Source: Roseovarius spongiae (lineage in GTDB: Bacteria; Pseudomonadota; Alphaproteobacteria; Rhodobacterales; Rhodobacteraceae). From it: DNA of 64,000 bases. The stretch covers positions 248,001 to 312,000 of the forward strand of contig NZ_RAPE01000003.1 of NCBI RefSeq assembly GCF_003651245.1. Reading direction: 5' to 3'. The position numbers were made by a program, and so were the translations under genes. This document shows positions 17,198 to 25,966 of this stretch, piece by piece. The number at the start of each line of letters is the position of its first letter. Positions within the stretch are counted from its first letter, which is position 1. The notes beneath the pieces are model-generated. The model had not been told where the DNA came from. It saw only the letters and a list, made by a program, of their open reading frames with translations, and searched no databases.

Positions 17198-18052
17198 TCA
17201 GGGTCCGTGGCGCACGTAGCGCAGCAGGACCACCCCCGCCAGCGTCAGCATGGTCGAGACCACCTTGGCGAGATTCATCCGCTCGCCCAACACGAAGACG
17301 CCGATCAGCACCGCGAACACGATCGAGGTTTCGCGCAGCGCCGTCACCAGAGCGATGGGCGCCTGCGTGAAGGCCCAGATCACCAGCGCGTAAGCGGTAA
17401 AGGACGCCCCGCCCCCGAGGAACACCAGTTTCAGCCCGTGCCGGGGAACCCGCCGCAGCGTCGCGGGCCACCTGAGCGCGGCGATCGCCACGAAGCCGAG
17501 CATGTTGCCGATGGTCAGCCAGCCATAGAAGCCGAGCGCGGAGCCCGCCACCCGCGCGCCCAACCCGTCGACCAGCGAATAGGAGGCAATGAAACAGCCC
17601 GTGGTGAGGGCCAGCAGCGCGGCGCCCCGATTGCGCAGCCCGTCGGCCCGCCGCGCCAGCGCCATCGACATGATCCCGAGCCCGATCAGCGCCACCGCGC
17701 CGATCTGGAGCGGCGCGAGCGTGACGCCGAGGAACAGCACCGACACCGCCGCGACGATCAGCGGCGCGCTGCCCCGCGCGAGCGGGTAGACCTGGCTCAG
17801 ATCGCCGCTGCGGTAGGCAGCGAGCAGGAAGAGCTGGTAGCCGAGATGCAAAAGGATTCCCGCCCCCATGAGCGGAAGGCTCGCCGGGTCGGGCGACGGC
17901 GCGACGGCGAGCACGGGAATCGCGAACAGCCCCTGCCCGATCACCACCCCCGCCATCGCGAGATGCTTGTCCCCGCCGCCCTTGACCATCGCGTTCCAGC
18001 CCGCGTGCAGGAGCGCGGCGAAGATGACGGCGAGAAAGACGGTGAGGGTCAT
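17198..18052 (-). CDS. EamA-type DMT superfamily transporter
   Basis: A 284-residue protein with about ten transmembrane helices in two EamA repeats. The N-terminal TVFLAVIFAALLHAGWNAMVKG and QLFLLAAYRSGDLSQVYPLARGSAPL are typical of the EamA/RhaT-like family, where the PLARG segment marks the end of the first half. Substrate unknown. It is not closely similar to the EamA protein at 6020-6895. Monocistronic by context. Confidence 0.88.
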   Translation of the reverse strand: MTLTVFLAVIFAALLHAGWNAMVKGGGDKHLAMAGVVIGQGLFAIPVLAVAPSPDPASLPLMGAGILLHLGYQLFLLAAYRSGDLSQVYPLARGSAPLIVAAVSVLFLGVTLAPLQIGAVALIGLGIMSMALARRADGLRNRGAALLALTTGCFIASYSLVDGLGARVAGSALGFYGWLTIGNMLGFVAIAALRWPATLRRVPRHGLKLVFLGGGASFTAYALVIWAFTQAPIALVTALRETSIVFAVLIGVFVLGERMNLAKVVSTMLTLAGVVLLRYVRHGP

Positions 18053-18145
18053 GGCCCGCGCTCCGGATCAGGCAAGCTGACCGTTGCATATCCGCGCAAC
18101 GCGCACAACGCGGCGGATGACCGGACCAACCGGCCGGCGCGGCGC

Positions 18146-18898
18146 TCAGCCTTGCTTGTCGTCGTCGTCGTCGTTCTCGTCGCTGTCGGGCAGGTTGAAC
18201 AGGCTGTCGGCGTCGATCTGCTGTTCCTCTTCCTCCGGCTCCGGGTCGCTCAAGCTGAAGGTCTCGAGCCCCTCGATCGCGGTGGGAATCTTGTGTTCGT
18301 CCTCGCTTGACAGGCTTTGCTCGGTGCTCAGGAGCTTGCGGCGGTCGTCGTCGCTCATCGCTTCGCCCTCGCGGGCCTTCTTGGCGGCGGCCTTCTGCAC
18401 GGCGGCGTCGAGTTCGGACTGCTTGCAGAGGCCCAGCGCCACCGGGTCGATCGGCTGGATATTGGCGATGTTCCAGTGGGTGCGCTCGCGAATAGCCTGG
18501 ATCGTCGGCTTGGTCGTGCCCACCAGCCTGGAGATCTGGCTGTCGGCCAGTTCGGGGTGGAACTTGACCAGCCACAGGATGGACGCGGGCCGGTCCTGGC
18601 GTTTGGACAGCGGCGTATAGCGCGGGCCACGGCGCTTTTCCTCGCCCTCGGCGGCGGGGTTGTGCTTGAGCTTCAGCTTGTGCAGCGGGTCCTTCTCGGC
18701 CTTGTCGATCTCTTCCTGCGTGAGCTGGTTGTTGGCGACGGGGTCGAACCCCTTGACGCCGGCGGCGACGTCGCCATCGGCGATGCCCTGCACTTCGAGC
18801 TCGTGCATCTCGGTGAAATCGGCGATCTGCTTGAAGCTGATCGTGGTGTTGTCCACCAGCCAGACGGCGGTGGCCTTGGCCATGAGCGGTTTTGCCAT
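18146..18898 (-). CDS. trcR: Cell-cycle transcriptional regulator TrcR (DUF1013)
   Basis: A 250-residue DUF1013 protein, a family confined to alphaproteobacteria and named TrcR. Diagnostic N-terminus MAKPLMAKATAVWLVDNTTI, with a first helix-turn-helix-like region (SFKQIADFTEMHELEVQGIADG) and a second near residues 105-135 (ADSQISRLVGTTKPTIQAIRER). The C-terminus is strongly acidic and ends in a run of Asp. Members associate with RNA polymerase and affect cell-cycle genes. The gene is divergent from the RNase T2 gene. Confidence 0.9.
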   Translation of the reverse strand: MAKPLMAKATAVWLVDNTTISFKQIADFTEMHELEVQGIADGDVAAGVKGFDPVANNQLTQEEIDKAEKDPLHKLKLKHNPAAEGEEKRRGPRYTPLSKRQDRPASILWLVKFHPELADSQISRLVGTTKPTIQAIRERTHWNIANIQPIDPVALGLCKQSELDAAVQKAAAKKAREGEAMSDDDRRKLLSTEQSLSSEDEHKIPTAIEGLETFSLSDPEPEEEEQQIDADSLFNLPDSDENDDDDDKQG

Positions 18899-19045
18899 TG
18901 CGGTCTCTCCTTGATCCTGCGCGCGAACGGTTCTTTCCTGTCTCCTGTCTCCAGGAGGCCGCGGAGGGGGTCCGGGGCGGGTTACCGTTGTGGGGGAACT
19001 TGGGCGCTGTATAGTGAGGTCCGGCGGAAATTGAAAGACCGAAAT

Positions 19046-19678
19046 ATGCGCGTTCTGATTACCCTGTTGCTGCTGATCTCCCCGCCCGTTTTCGCGGACG
19101 GCGACCGGGCGGGCGCGTTCGACTACTACGTGCTGAGCCTCAGCTGGTCGCCGACATGGTGCGCGCTCGAGGGCGATGCGCGGGACGCGGCGCAATGCGA
19201 TCCGGGCGCGCGGACGGGCTGGGTGCTGCACGGGCTCTGGCCGCAATACCACCGTGGCTGGCCGGAGCATTGCCAGACCGGTGAGCGCCCGCCAAGCCGG
19301 GCGATGACGCGGGAGATGGCCGATATCATGGGCTCGTCCGGCCTTGCCTGGTATCAATGGAAGAAGCACGGGCGCTGCTCGGGCCTTTCGGCGCGCGCCT
19401 ATTTCGCGCTGGCGCGCGAGGCGTTCGGCCGGGTCGCATTCCCCGACGTCTTCGACAGGCTCACGCGCCCGGTGAAGCTGCCCGCCTCGGTGGTCGAAGA
19501 GGCGTTTTTGAAGGCCAACCCGGGCTGGGAGGCGGACATGCTCACCATCACCTGCCGCGCGGGGCGCATCCAGGAGGCGCGGCTCTGCCTGTCCCGCACG
19601 CTCGACCCGGTCCCCTGCGGGCGCGACGTGGTGCGCGACTGCCGCCTTCGCGACGCGCTTTTCGCCCCTGTGCGATAG
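19046..19678 (+). CDS. Secreted ribonuclease T2 family protein
   Basis: A 210-residue RNase T2. An N-terminal signal peptide (MRVLITLLLLISPPVFA) directs it to the periplasm. The two catalytic segments are present: CAS I as WVLHGLWPQ and CAS II as WYQWKKHGRCSG, each with its histidine; several cysteines could form disulfides. T2 enzymes cut single-stranded RNA through a 2',3'-cyclic phosphate. In this context a nutrient-scavenging role is likely. A possible TATAGT -10 lies at about 19010; it is divergent from trcR. Confidence 0.9.
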   Translation: MRVLITLLLLISPPVFADGDRAGAFDYYVLSLSWSPTWCALEGDARDAAQCDPGARTGWVLHGLWPQYHRGWPEHCQTGERPPSRAMTREMADIMGSSGLAWYQWKKHGRCSGLSARAYFALAREAFGRVAFPDVFDRLTRPVKLPASVVEEAFLKANPGWEADMLTITCRAGRIQEARLCLSRTLDPVPCGRDVVRDCRLRDALFAPVR

Positions 19679-19733
19679 AGGCAAAGGGCGGAGTTTTGGG
19701 TTTTCTTGCCGGGAAAATGCGCATGAGCGCGCG

Positions 19734-20285
19734 TCAGATCAGGCGCTGCGCGAGGATGGTGAGGACGATCGGGATAAGCAGGACGTGCAGCACGTGGTCG
19801 AACCAGTTGCTGCTCCCCCAGCCCAGCGCCCAGGCCAGTTGTCCCGCGACGGCGACCAGCGGCAGGAACAGGTTGCCGGTCGCAAAGCCATAGGCGCAGA
19901 CCGCGAGCGTCATCAGCGCGACCGGCAGCGGGGCGTAGCCGAAGCGGTAGAGGTCGACCGGGACCGCCCCCATCGCGGCGGCGAGGAAGACGAGGTAGGC
20001 GACGAGGAACGCGGCCAGTTCAAGCGTCGAGAAAGGCGCAACCGGCAGGCCGAGATGCGCGCCAACCTGACGCAGCGCCAGCGCCGGAAGCATCACGCCG
20101 AAAGGCGCCAGCAGCGCGATCAGCGCCGCGATGGGCAGCGTGCCGGCGAAAACCGTGACCGCGCCAAGGCCGATGGCGGCGCCGAGCGCCGTCGCCGGGA
20201 CCGGACTCAGCGCCATCCCGCCCAGCGCCCAGGCCAGCCAGCCGATCAACACCGCGAGCGCGGCCTGTTCCAGCAACCCGCTCAC
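19734..20285 (-). CDS. Integral membrane protein of unknown function coupled to a sialidase-like gene
   Basis: A 183-residue, very hydrophobic protein with about six membrane segments. The GTG at 20285 overlaps the stop codon of the upstream gene (GTGA, 20282-20285) and is chosen on that basis; an ATG at 20300 would add five residues and a 19-bp overlap. A conserved-looking polar stretch GWGSSNWFDHVLHVLL lies near the C-terminus. No family assigned. Its coupling to the sialidase-like protein suggests a joint envelope function. Confidence 0.65.
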   Translation of the reverse strand: MSGLLEQAALAVLIGWLAWALGGMALSPVPATALGAAIGLGAVTVFAGTLPIAALIALLAPFGVMLPALALRQVGAHLGLPVAPFSTLELAAFLVAYLVFLAAAMGAVPVDLYRFGYAPLPVALMTLAVCAYGFATGNLFLPLVAVAGQLAWALGWGSSNWFDHVLHVLLIPIVLTILAQRLI

Positions 20286-21406
20286 TGTTGCAGCGCCCAT
20301 GCGGCGTTGAAGACATGCGCCGTGATGCCGCGCTTGGTCCCCTTGGAATAGGCGAGCACGATGCTGTCGTCCTTCAGCCTGCGCAGCATCGGGTAGCGCA
20401 AGGCGCCCTCGTCCGCGCGGAACCGGTGCAGGACGCGCCAGGTTTCGCCCGCGTCCTCGCTCAGCGACAGGCGCAGATCGCCCGGCGCGTCCGGATCGTC
20501 GTTCATCGCCGCGAGGATGCGCGCCCCGCCCAGCGACAGCGCCGCGACCGGGGCGCTCGGGCTCGGGATATCGGTCTGGCGCACGCGCGACCATGTGCGC
20601 CCGCCATCGGTGGTGCGCGAGATCAGCAGCCGGCCGCGCGCGGCGTCGAAATCGCGCAGGAAGGCGACCGCGCGGGTGGCGTCCTGCGGCACGATCATCG
20701 GCTGGATCGGCTGCAATCCCGGCGCGTCCATGCGCGCGGCGTCACGCACCCTGCCCCGCGCATCCAGACGGACGAGAACCCCGTGCATCTGCCCCATCTC
20801 GAAATAGGCGGGCAGCGCGTGGCTGCCGTCGGCGTATTCGACCATCGGCGACTTCACGAGATGCGAGCGATTGAGCAGCGGCGAGAGGTTGAGCTTGCGC
20901 GCGCCGAGCGGCCCCTCCGGCCCCATCCGCACATCCGCGACCGAGGCCATCGCCCAGCCGCCGACCGACACCGCGGTCGTGTAGAGCGCGCCCGACGCAT
21001 TCTCGTTCTCGATCGTGTTGCCCAGCGTCACGACGAGCTGGGGCGGCTCCATCGCGGCGCCAAGTGCGGCGCGGGTGACGCGGCGGCGGGGTGCGCCCAC
21101 GCGCCAGCCGCCATCGCCCCGCGTGACGGAAGCGGCAAAGATGTCGACATCGGCCTGCGCCTCTTGCGAGCCCTCAAACCAGAGGATGTCGAAGCCGCCT
21201 TCGCCGAGCGCGACGCCCGGCGAATGGGCCTGCCCTGCGGGCGCGGTGTAGTCGAGCACGGTGTCGAACGCGGGCGCGCCTTCGGCGACCAGAGGGACGG
21301 GCGCGGCAAAGCGCCACGCGGGCGGCGCGTCGCGGCGGACGGTCCAGGCGCCGAGGCCCACGCTCAGCGCCGCGAGCGCGAGGATCGCGATCTGCGCCCC
21401 TGTCAC
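20282..21406 (-). CDS. Sialidase/BNR-repeat family protein, membrane anchored
   Basis: A 374-residue protein with an N-terminal membrane anchor (AQIAILALAALSVGLGAW) and a beta-propeller domain. Two clear Asp-box motifs are seen, SRTTDGGRTWSR and SLSEDAGETWRV, and the central part (SPMVEYADGSHALPAYFEMG, YPMLRRLKDDSIVLAYSKG) resembles the exo-alpha-sialidase-like superfamily that acts on, or binds, glycans. Catalytic Tyr/Arg residues could not be assigned with certainty, so hydrolase activity is inference. Located outside the inner membrane. Precedes a coupled membrane protein gene. Confidence 0.75.
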   Translation of the reverse strand: MTGAQIAILALAALSVGLGAWTVRRDAPPAWRFAAPVPLVAEGAPAFDTVLDYTAPAGQAHSPGVALGEGGFDILWFEGSQEAQADVDIFAASVTRGDGGWRVGAPRRRVTRAALGAAMEPPQLVVTLGNTIENENASGALYTTAVSVGGWAMASVADVRMGPEGPLGARKLNLSPLLNRSHLVKSPMVEYADGSHALPAYFEMGQMHGVLVRLDARGRVRDAARMDAPGLQPIQPMIVPQDATRAVAFLRDFDAARGRLLISRTTDGGRTWSRVRQTDIPSPSAPVAALSLGGARILAAMNDDPDAPGDLRLSLSEDAGETWRVLHRFRADEGALRYPMLRRLKDDSIVLAYSKGTKRGITAHVFNAAWALQQ

Positions 21407-21410
21407 GCGC

Positions 21411-22391
21411 TCACACCTCGAGCACGATCTTGCCGATATGGCCGCCGGCCTCCATGTGCGCGTGCGCCTTGGCGGCGTCGCTCAGCGCATAAGTGCTGTC
21501 CATCACCGGCGCAACACGGCCCGCTTCCAGAAGCGGCCAGACATGGGTGCGCAGCGCGTCGGCGATGCGCGCCTTGGCGAGGTCGCTTTGCGGGCGCAGG
21601 GTGCTGCCGGTGATGGTCAGGCGGCGCATCATCATTTGGGCAAAGTTCAATTCGACCTTCGGCCCCTGCAGGAAGGCGATCTGCACCAGCCGCCCGTCAT
21701 CGGCCAGCGATTTTACATTGCGCGGCAGGTAGTCGCCGCCGACCATGTCGAGAATGAGATCGGCCCCGCCCTCGGCGCGGAGGATCTCGACGAAATCCTC
21801 CTCGCGGTAGTTGATCGCGCGTTCGGCGCCAAGATCGGCGCAGGCGCGGCATTTCTCGTCCGTTCCGGCGGTGGCGAAGACCCGCGCGCCGAAGACATGC
21901 GCCAGCTGGATCGCGGTGGTGCCAATCCCGGAAGAGCCGCCGTGGACGAGAAACCGCTCACCCGCCTCGAGGCCGCCGCGCATGAAGACGTTGGACCAGA
22001 CGGTAAAGAAGGTTTCGGGCAGGCAGGCGGCCTCCTTCATCCCCATGCCGGCCGGAACCGGCAGGCAATGCGCCGCCGGGGTCGCGACATATTCGGCATA
22101 GCCGCCGCCGGGCAACAGCGCGCAGACCGCGTCGCCCACCGCCCATTCGCGCACGGCGTCGCCGATTGCGGCGATCTCGCCCGCGGCCTCGAGCCCGGGC
22201 AGGTCGCTCGCGCCCTCGGGCGGGTTGTACATGCCCGCGCGTTGCAGCGCGTCGGGGAGGTTCACCCCGGCATAGGCCACGCGGATCACCACCTCGTGCG
22301 CGCGGGGACGCGGAACGGGGCGCTGCACCGGTTTCAGAACCTCGGGGCCGCCGGGCTGGGTGATTTCCACGGCGTTCATCATGTCGGGCAT
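21411..22391 (-). CDS. NAD(P)H:quinone oxidoreductase, zinc-independent MDR family
   Basis: A 326-residue medium-chain dehydrogenase/reductase of the quinone-oxidoreductase (QOR/PIG3) branch. Features are the AYAGVNLPDALQRAGMYNPP substrate region, the dinucleotide-binding GGSSGIGTTAIQLA with the following ATAGTDEK that favours NADPH, and the absence of structural-zinc cysteines. It reduces quinones or enones in the cytoplasm. The start could also be the Met two codons or four codons further in. It lies 9 bp after the COQ9 gene, and the shared quinone theme supports an operon. Confidence 0.9.
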   Translation of the reverse strand: MPDMMNAVEITQPGGPEVLKPVQRPVPRPRAHEVVIRVAYAGVNLPDALQRAGMYNPPEGASDLPGLEAAGEIAAIGDAVREWAVGDAVCALLPGGGYAEYVATPAAHCLPVPAGMGMKEAACLPETFFTVWSNVFMRGGLEAGERFLVHGGSSGIGTTAIQLAHVFGARVFATAGTDEKCRACADLGAERAINYREEDFVEILRAEGGADLILDMVGGDYLPRNVKSLADDGRLVQIAFLQGPKVELNFAQMMMRRLTITGSTLRPQSDLAKARIADALRTHVWPLLEAGRVAPVMDSTYALSDAAKAHAHMEAGGHIGKIVLEV

Positions 22392-22400
22392 GTCTGTCTC

Positions 22401-23090
22401 CTATGTCTGGTCGCGCCAGTGGCCGGGCAGATCGTCGCGCGCGCCTTTTTTCGGAGCGCGCACCCGGCCCAGCACGGCGAGCGGGCCGGCTAGCACGGTG
22501 CTTAGCAGCTTGTTGTCGCGCGCGCGCGCTTTCAGCTTCTCGAACTGCATCACGTCATCGATCCGCCGGTCAAGGAACCCCCATGTCGCCCGATGGTCGG
22601 TGCTGTCATCGCCCAGCCAGTAGAGCACGGTGGAACTGTAAACGCCCGAAAGCGTGGCGCGCTTGGTGTACCAGTTTATGTCGTCCGAACTGTCGCCCAG
22701 CGCGGTCCAGATCAGATCGCAGGTGTTCCAGATCGCGCGCGTGCCGTCAGCGACATGCTGCGGCAGCGCAAAGAGCGCGACGCCGCGGCGCACCATCTCG
22801 CGGTCCGGGGTCGCCTCGAGCCGGAAGCGCACGGCAGTGGCGATCCGGTCGCGAAAGCGCATGGCCGACAGGTCCGTCTCTTCCAGCCGCGCCACCATCT
22901 TCGCATCCCCTGCGGCGTGCCAGGCGAGCGCCATGTCGACCGCGCCGCGCGGAAAGAGGGCGCGCGCCACGCCGGGGGCGACGCCCGCGTCGCGCGCGGC
23001 GGCGTCGAAGCTCGCCGCGCTCCAGCCGTCGAAGGGAACATGCGCGGCGGCGGCGTCCAGAAGGGCGGCGCGGATGTCAGGATCGGTCAT
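22401..23090 (-). CDS. COQ9 family protein (ubiquinone biosynthesis)
   Basis: A 229-residue COQ9-like protein. The N-terminal part looks like a TetR-type helical fold, and the C-terminal signature SDDINWYTKRATLSGVYSS followed by WLGDDSTDHRATWGFLDRRI is characteristic. COQ9 binds isoprenoid lipids and assists COQ7-type hydroxylation in ubiquinone synthesis. It is found in alphaproteobacteria and mitochondria, which supports the taxonomic placement. First gene of a two-gene minus-strand unit; divergent from rpsU. Confidence 0.92.
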   Translation of the reverse strand: MTDPDIRAALLDAAAAHVPFDGWSAASFDAAARDAGVAPGVARALFPRGAVDMALAWHAAGDAKMVARLEETDLSAMRFRDRIATAVRFRLEATPDREMVRRGVALFALPQHVADGTRAIWNTCDLIWTALGDSSDDINWYTKRATLSGVYSSTVLYWLGDDSTDHRATWGFLDRRIDDVMQFEKLKARARDNKLLSTVLAGPLAVLGRVRAPKKGARDDLPGHWRDQT

Positions 23091-23120
23091 TGTTCTTCTC
23101 CCCTTCTACGTGCGTCACCC

Positions 23121-23149
23121 TAGACAAGATGGCCGTGCTTTGCTATAGA
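23121..23149 (+). promoter_or_regulatory. Housekeeping-type promoter of rpsU
   Basis: TAGACA (23121-23126) and TATAGA (23144-23149) with a 17-nt spacer are a good sigma-70 promoter. The transcript would start near 23156, giving a leader of about 45 nt that contains a small GTGGT/ACCAC hairpin right before the rpsU start. Confidence 0.65.
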
Positions 23150-23201
23150 CGCGCTTCCTGCAAACTCATGCAAATTCAACTTAGGAAGGTGGTGACACCA
23201 C

Positions 23202-23408
23202 ATGCAGGTTAGTGTTCGCGACAACAATGTCGATCAGGCGCTTCGCGCCCTGAAGAAGAAACTGCAGCGCGAAGGCGTGTTTCGTGAAATGAAGCTCAAG
23301 CAACATTTCGAGAAACCGTCCGAGAAGAAAGCGCGCGAGAAGGCCGAGGCGATTCGCCGGGCCCGCAAGCTGGCCCGGAAGAAAGCCCAGCGCGAAGGAC
23401 TGCTGTAA
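23202..23408 (+). CDS. rpsU: 30S ribosomal protein S21
   Basis: A 68-residue S21, starting [20 protein letters not shown] and ending in the long basic helix with [15 protein letters not shown] typical of alphaproteobacterial S21. It sits on the 30S platform next to the anti-Shine-Dalgarno region and assists initiation. AGGAAGG lies before the start, partly inside a small hairpin (GTGGT-GAC-ACCAC, 23190-23202) that could modulate translation. Monocistronic, with a strong promoter and terminator. Confidence 0.98.
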   Translation: MQVSVRDNNVDQALRALKKKLQREGVFREMKLKQHFEKPSEKKAREKAEAIRRARKLARKKAQREGLL

Positions 23409-23450
23409 GGCGCTCCTTCGGCGGTTTCGACCGACACATTCGAGAACAAG

Positions 23451-23485
23451 AAACCCCCGTGGCGCATCCGCCGCGGGGGTTTTTC
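23451..23485. terminator. Bidirectional terminator between rpsU and the deacetylase operon
   Basis: An AACCCCCG...CGGGGGTT stem with a GC extension and loop, flanked by T's on the plus strand (TTTTTCG) and A's that become T's on the minus strand. It can end both rpsU and the convergent minus-strand operon whose last stop is at 23505. Confidence 0.8.
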
Positions 23486-23504
23486 GTTGCGGCTGTCGCC
23501 TGGC

Positions 23505-24533
23505 TTATCCCCGCGCGCTATCGAACCCGCCGAGAAAGGCCGCCAGGTTCTCGCCCAGGATTTCGCTCAGATAACCGCCCTCCTGAATGATCGCGACCGG
23601 CAGGGCCACGGCGCCCAGCCGTTCGCCCGCCGCGCGGAAGCCCTCGGTCGTGACCTTCAGCGCGCCGTTCGGGTCGTGTTCGGACGCATCCAGCCCCAGC
23701 GCCACGACCAGCGCGCCGATTCCGTGATCGGTGACAAAACCGATGGCGCGGTCGATCGCGTCCAGATAGACGTCATCGCCCGACCCGTGCGCCAGCGGCA
23801 GGTTCAGGTTGTGCCCCGCGCCCGCCCCGGCGCCGGTCTCTTCGGCGTAGCCCGCGTAGTAGGGCATGAAGGCCGACGGGTCGGCGTGGATCGAACAGGT
23901 GGCGACGTCGTCGCGCTCGTAGAAGATGATCTGCGTGCCGTTGCCCGCGTGCACGTCTATGTCGATGATCCCGGCCTTGCAGCCCAGTTTCGCGCCCAGA
24001 TGCGCGGCGGCGACGGCGCTGTTGTTGACGAAACAGAAGCCCCCAGTGCTCTCGGTCGAGGCGTGATGCCCCGGCGGGCGGCAGAGGCCATAGGCGTGGC
24101 CGCCGTCGAGCACCGCCTCGGCCGTGGTCACGGCGACATCGGCGCTGGCGAGAACCGCTTCATACGTCTTTTCGTAAAGCGGCGCCGACAGGTCGGCCAT
24201 GTGAAAGCCGACGCGCCCGATCATGCCCTCGGGGTAGCGATGCATCTCCGGGCGGGCGAAATGCGAGGGCAGGACATAGTCCAACCCCGGCTCAATCTCG
24301 TCGCGGCAGGCCCATGCGGTCGCGAGGAAATCGAGGTAACGTTCGCTATGAACGCGCCGGATCGGGTCCAGCCCGTGCGCGTCGGCCTCTCGCAAGTCGT
24401 GCCCGGCCCTTTCGGCGGCGCCGCGCAGGACGCGATACCGCTCGGCGCGTTCAAGATGCTCGATGCGCTTGCCGCGCCGGAAATAGAAATCCGGGGCGTG
24501 CAGCAGGCTTTTCTCGGTATGGAAAACTCTCAC
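23505..24533 (-). CDS. Histone-deacetylase-family amidohydrolase (first of two)
   Basis: A 342-residue zinc amidohydrolase of the histone deacetylase / acetylpolyamine amidohydrolase / AcuC superfamily. The paired His of RPPGHHAS are at 156-157, the zinc ligands DIDVH at 191-195 (Asp193, His195), a second Asp in LGLDASEHDP and the catalytic Tyr in EGGYL near 325. In bacteria such enzymes remove acetyl groups from acetylated polyamines, amino sugars or other small amines. The GTG start at 24533 is supported by GAAAGG 9 nt upstream. It is the last gene of the operon 30975-23505, which also holds a second family member. Confidence 0.9.
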   Translation of the reverse strand: MRVFHTEKSLLHAPDFYFRRGKRIEHLERAERYRVLRGAAERAGHDLREADAHGLDPIRRVHSERYLDFLATAWACRDEIEPGLDYVLPSHFARPEMHRYPEGMIGRVGFHMADLSAPLYEKTYEAVLASADVAVTTAEAVLDGGHAYGLCRPPGHHASTESTGGFCFVNNSAVAAAHLGAKLGCKAGIIDIDVHAGNGTQIIFYERDDVATCSIHADPSAFMPYYAGYAEETGAGAGAGHNLNLPLAHGSGDDVYLDAIDRAIGFVTDHGIGALVVALGLDASEHDPNGALKVTTEGFRAAGERLGAVALPVAIIQEGGYLSEILGENLAAFLGGFDSARG

Positions 24534-24643
24534 GGGGGCTGGCCTTTCGTTCAGGTTTCGCGAAAGCGCGCGCCGGGGCGCGGCACGGGGAACAGTAGTA
24601 GCGCGGCGACCCGCCACGCCAAGGACATTCTGCGCCGCGCAGG

Positions 24644-25960
24644 TCAGCCGGCGAGAAGCGCGGCCTTCAGCGCATCGACGAGAATCGCCGCCTCATCCTC
24701 GCGCAGCACCAGCGGCGGGCGGATCTTGAGGATATTGCCCCCCGGCCCTGTGGCGCTGATCAGCACGCCGTTGCGGCGCATGTGATTGACGATGAAGGCG
24801 GCGCGCGCGCCGTCCGGCGCGGCGCCGTCGCGGTCCCGCACGCATTCCACGGCGATGAACAGGCCCGCGCCGCGCACATCCGCGATATCGTCGCGCCCGG
24901 CGCAGAGATCCGCCAGCGCGGCCTTCAGCGCGCCGCCGACCTTGCGCGCGTTTTCGTGCAGGCCCTCGTCCTCGATCACGTCCATCACCGCCATGCCCGC
25001 CGCGCAGGCCACCGGGTTGCCGCCGAATGTGTTGAAATATCGCGCGCCCGCGCCGAATTCCGCGACCAGACCGGGGCGCATCGCCACGCCCGAAACCGGG
25101 AACCCGTTGCCCATCGGCTTGCCCATCGTCACCATGTCGGGCGCGAGCCCATGCCGCTGGAAGCCCCACCAGGCCTCGCCCGTGCGCGCGAAACCGGGCT
25201 GCACCTCGTCGGCGATGAAGATACCGCCCTCGGCGCGGATGAGGTCCACCGCCGGTTGCAGGAAGCCCTTCGGATCGGGATAGAGCCCGTCACTGGAAAA
25301 GACGGTGTCGCAGATGAAGGCCGCAGGCTCGATTCCGTCGGCGCGCATCTCTCCGATCGCGCGGGCGAGGTCGGCCGCCAGCCGCGCGCCCTGCTCCTCC
25401 GGCGGGATGCGCAGCGCGTCGGGGCCGTCAACCAGCCGCACCCGCGCGCTGCGCGGAACGAACCGGCCGAGCGACGGCGACAGTTCCGACACCGCCTCGG
25501 TCACGCCATGATAGGCGTGGCGCGTGACGATCACCCCCTCCCGCCCGAGGCTCGAGCGCGCGATGCGCAGCGCGAGGTCGTTCGCCTCCGACCCCGTGCA
25601 GGTGAACATCACATGGCCCAGCGCATCGGGCATCGTCGCCAACAGCCGTTCGGCATAGGCAACCGGTCCCTCGTGCAGGTAACGGGTGTGGGTGTTCAAC
25701 ACCTGCGCCTGCGCCGTGATCGCCTCGACCACCTTCGGATGGCAATGCCCGACCGACACGACATTGTTGTAGGCGTCAAGGTATTTGCGCCCCTGCCCGT
25801 CCCAGAGCCACACCCCTTCGCCCCGGACGAGGTGCAGCGGCTCTTCGTAGAACAGCCGATAGGCCGGGCCGAGCGCGTTCTTGCGCCGCTCGATCAGCGC
25901 GGCGTCGTCGGGCACAAGGTCGGCGGGGCGGTCAGGGTCGAAGGCGTTGGTCATGGTCAT
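24644..25960 (-). CDS. Class III PLP aminotransferase/phospho-lyase (AGXT2-like)
   Basis: A 438-residue fold-type I PLP enzyme of the class III aminotransferase family. The PLP Lys is in MVTMGKPMGNG (near residue 280), with CTGSEANDLALR for the phosphate site and FIADEVQPGFARTG for the pyridine-binding Asp. The N-terminal YLDAYNNVVSVGHCHPKV is typical of the AGXT2L1/AGXT2L2 branch, which in animals eliminates phosphate and ammonia from phosphoethanolamine or 5-phosphohydroxylysine. A kinase gene of the matching type lies 6 bp upstream, strengthening this over a plain transaminase role. Substrate unproven. Confidence 0.85.
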   Translation of the reverse strand: MTMTNAFDPDRPADLVPDDAALIERRKNALGPAYRLFYEEPLHLVRGEGVWLWDGQGRKYLDAYNNVVSVGHCHPKVVEAITAQAQVLNTHTRYLHEGPVAYAERLLATMPDALGHVMFTCTGSEANDLALRIARSSLGREGVIVTRHAYHGVTEAVSELSPSLGRFVPRSARVRLVDGPDALRIPPEEQGARLAADLARAIGEMRADGIEPAAFICDTVFSSDGLYPDPKGFLQPAVDLIRAEGGIFIADEVQPGFARTGEAWWGFQRHGLAPDMVTMGKPMGNGFPVSGVAMRPGLVAEFGAGARYFNTFGGNPVACAAGMAVMDVIEDEGLHENARKVGGALKAALADLCAGRDDIADVRGAGLFIAVECVRDRDGAAPDGARAAFIVNHMRRNGVLISATGPGGNILKIRPPLVLREDEAAILVDALKAALLAG

Positions 25961-25966
25961 CTGGCA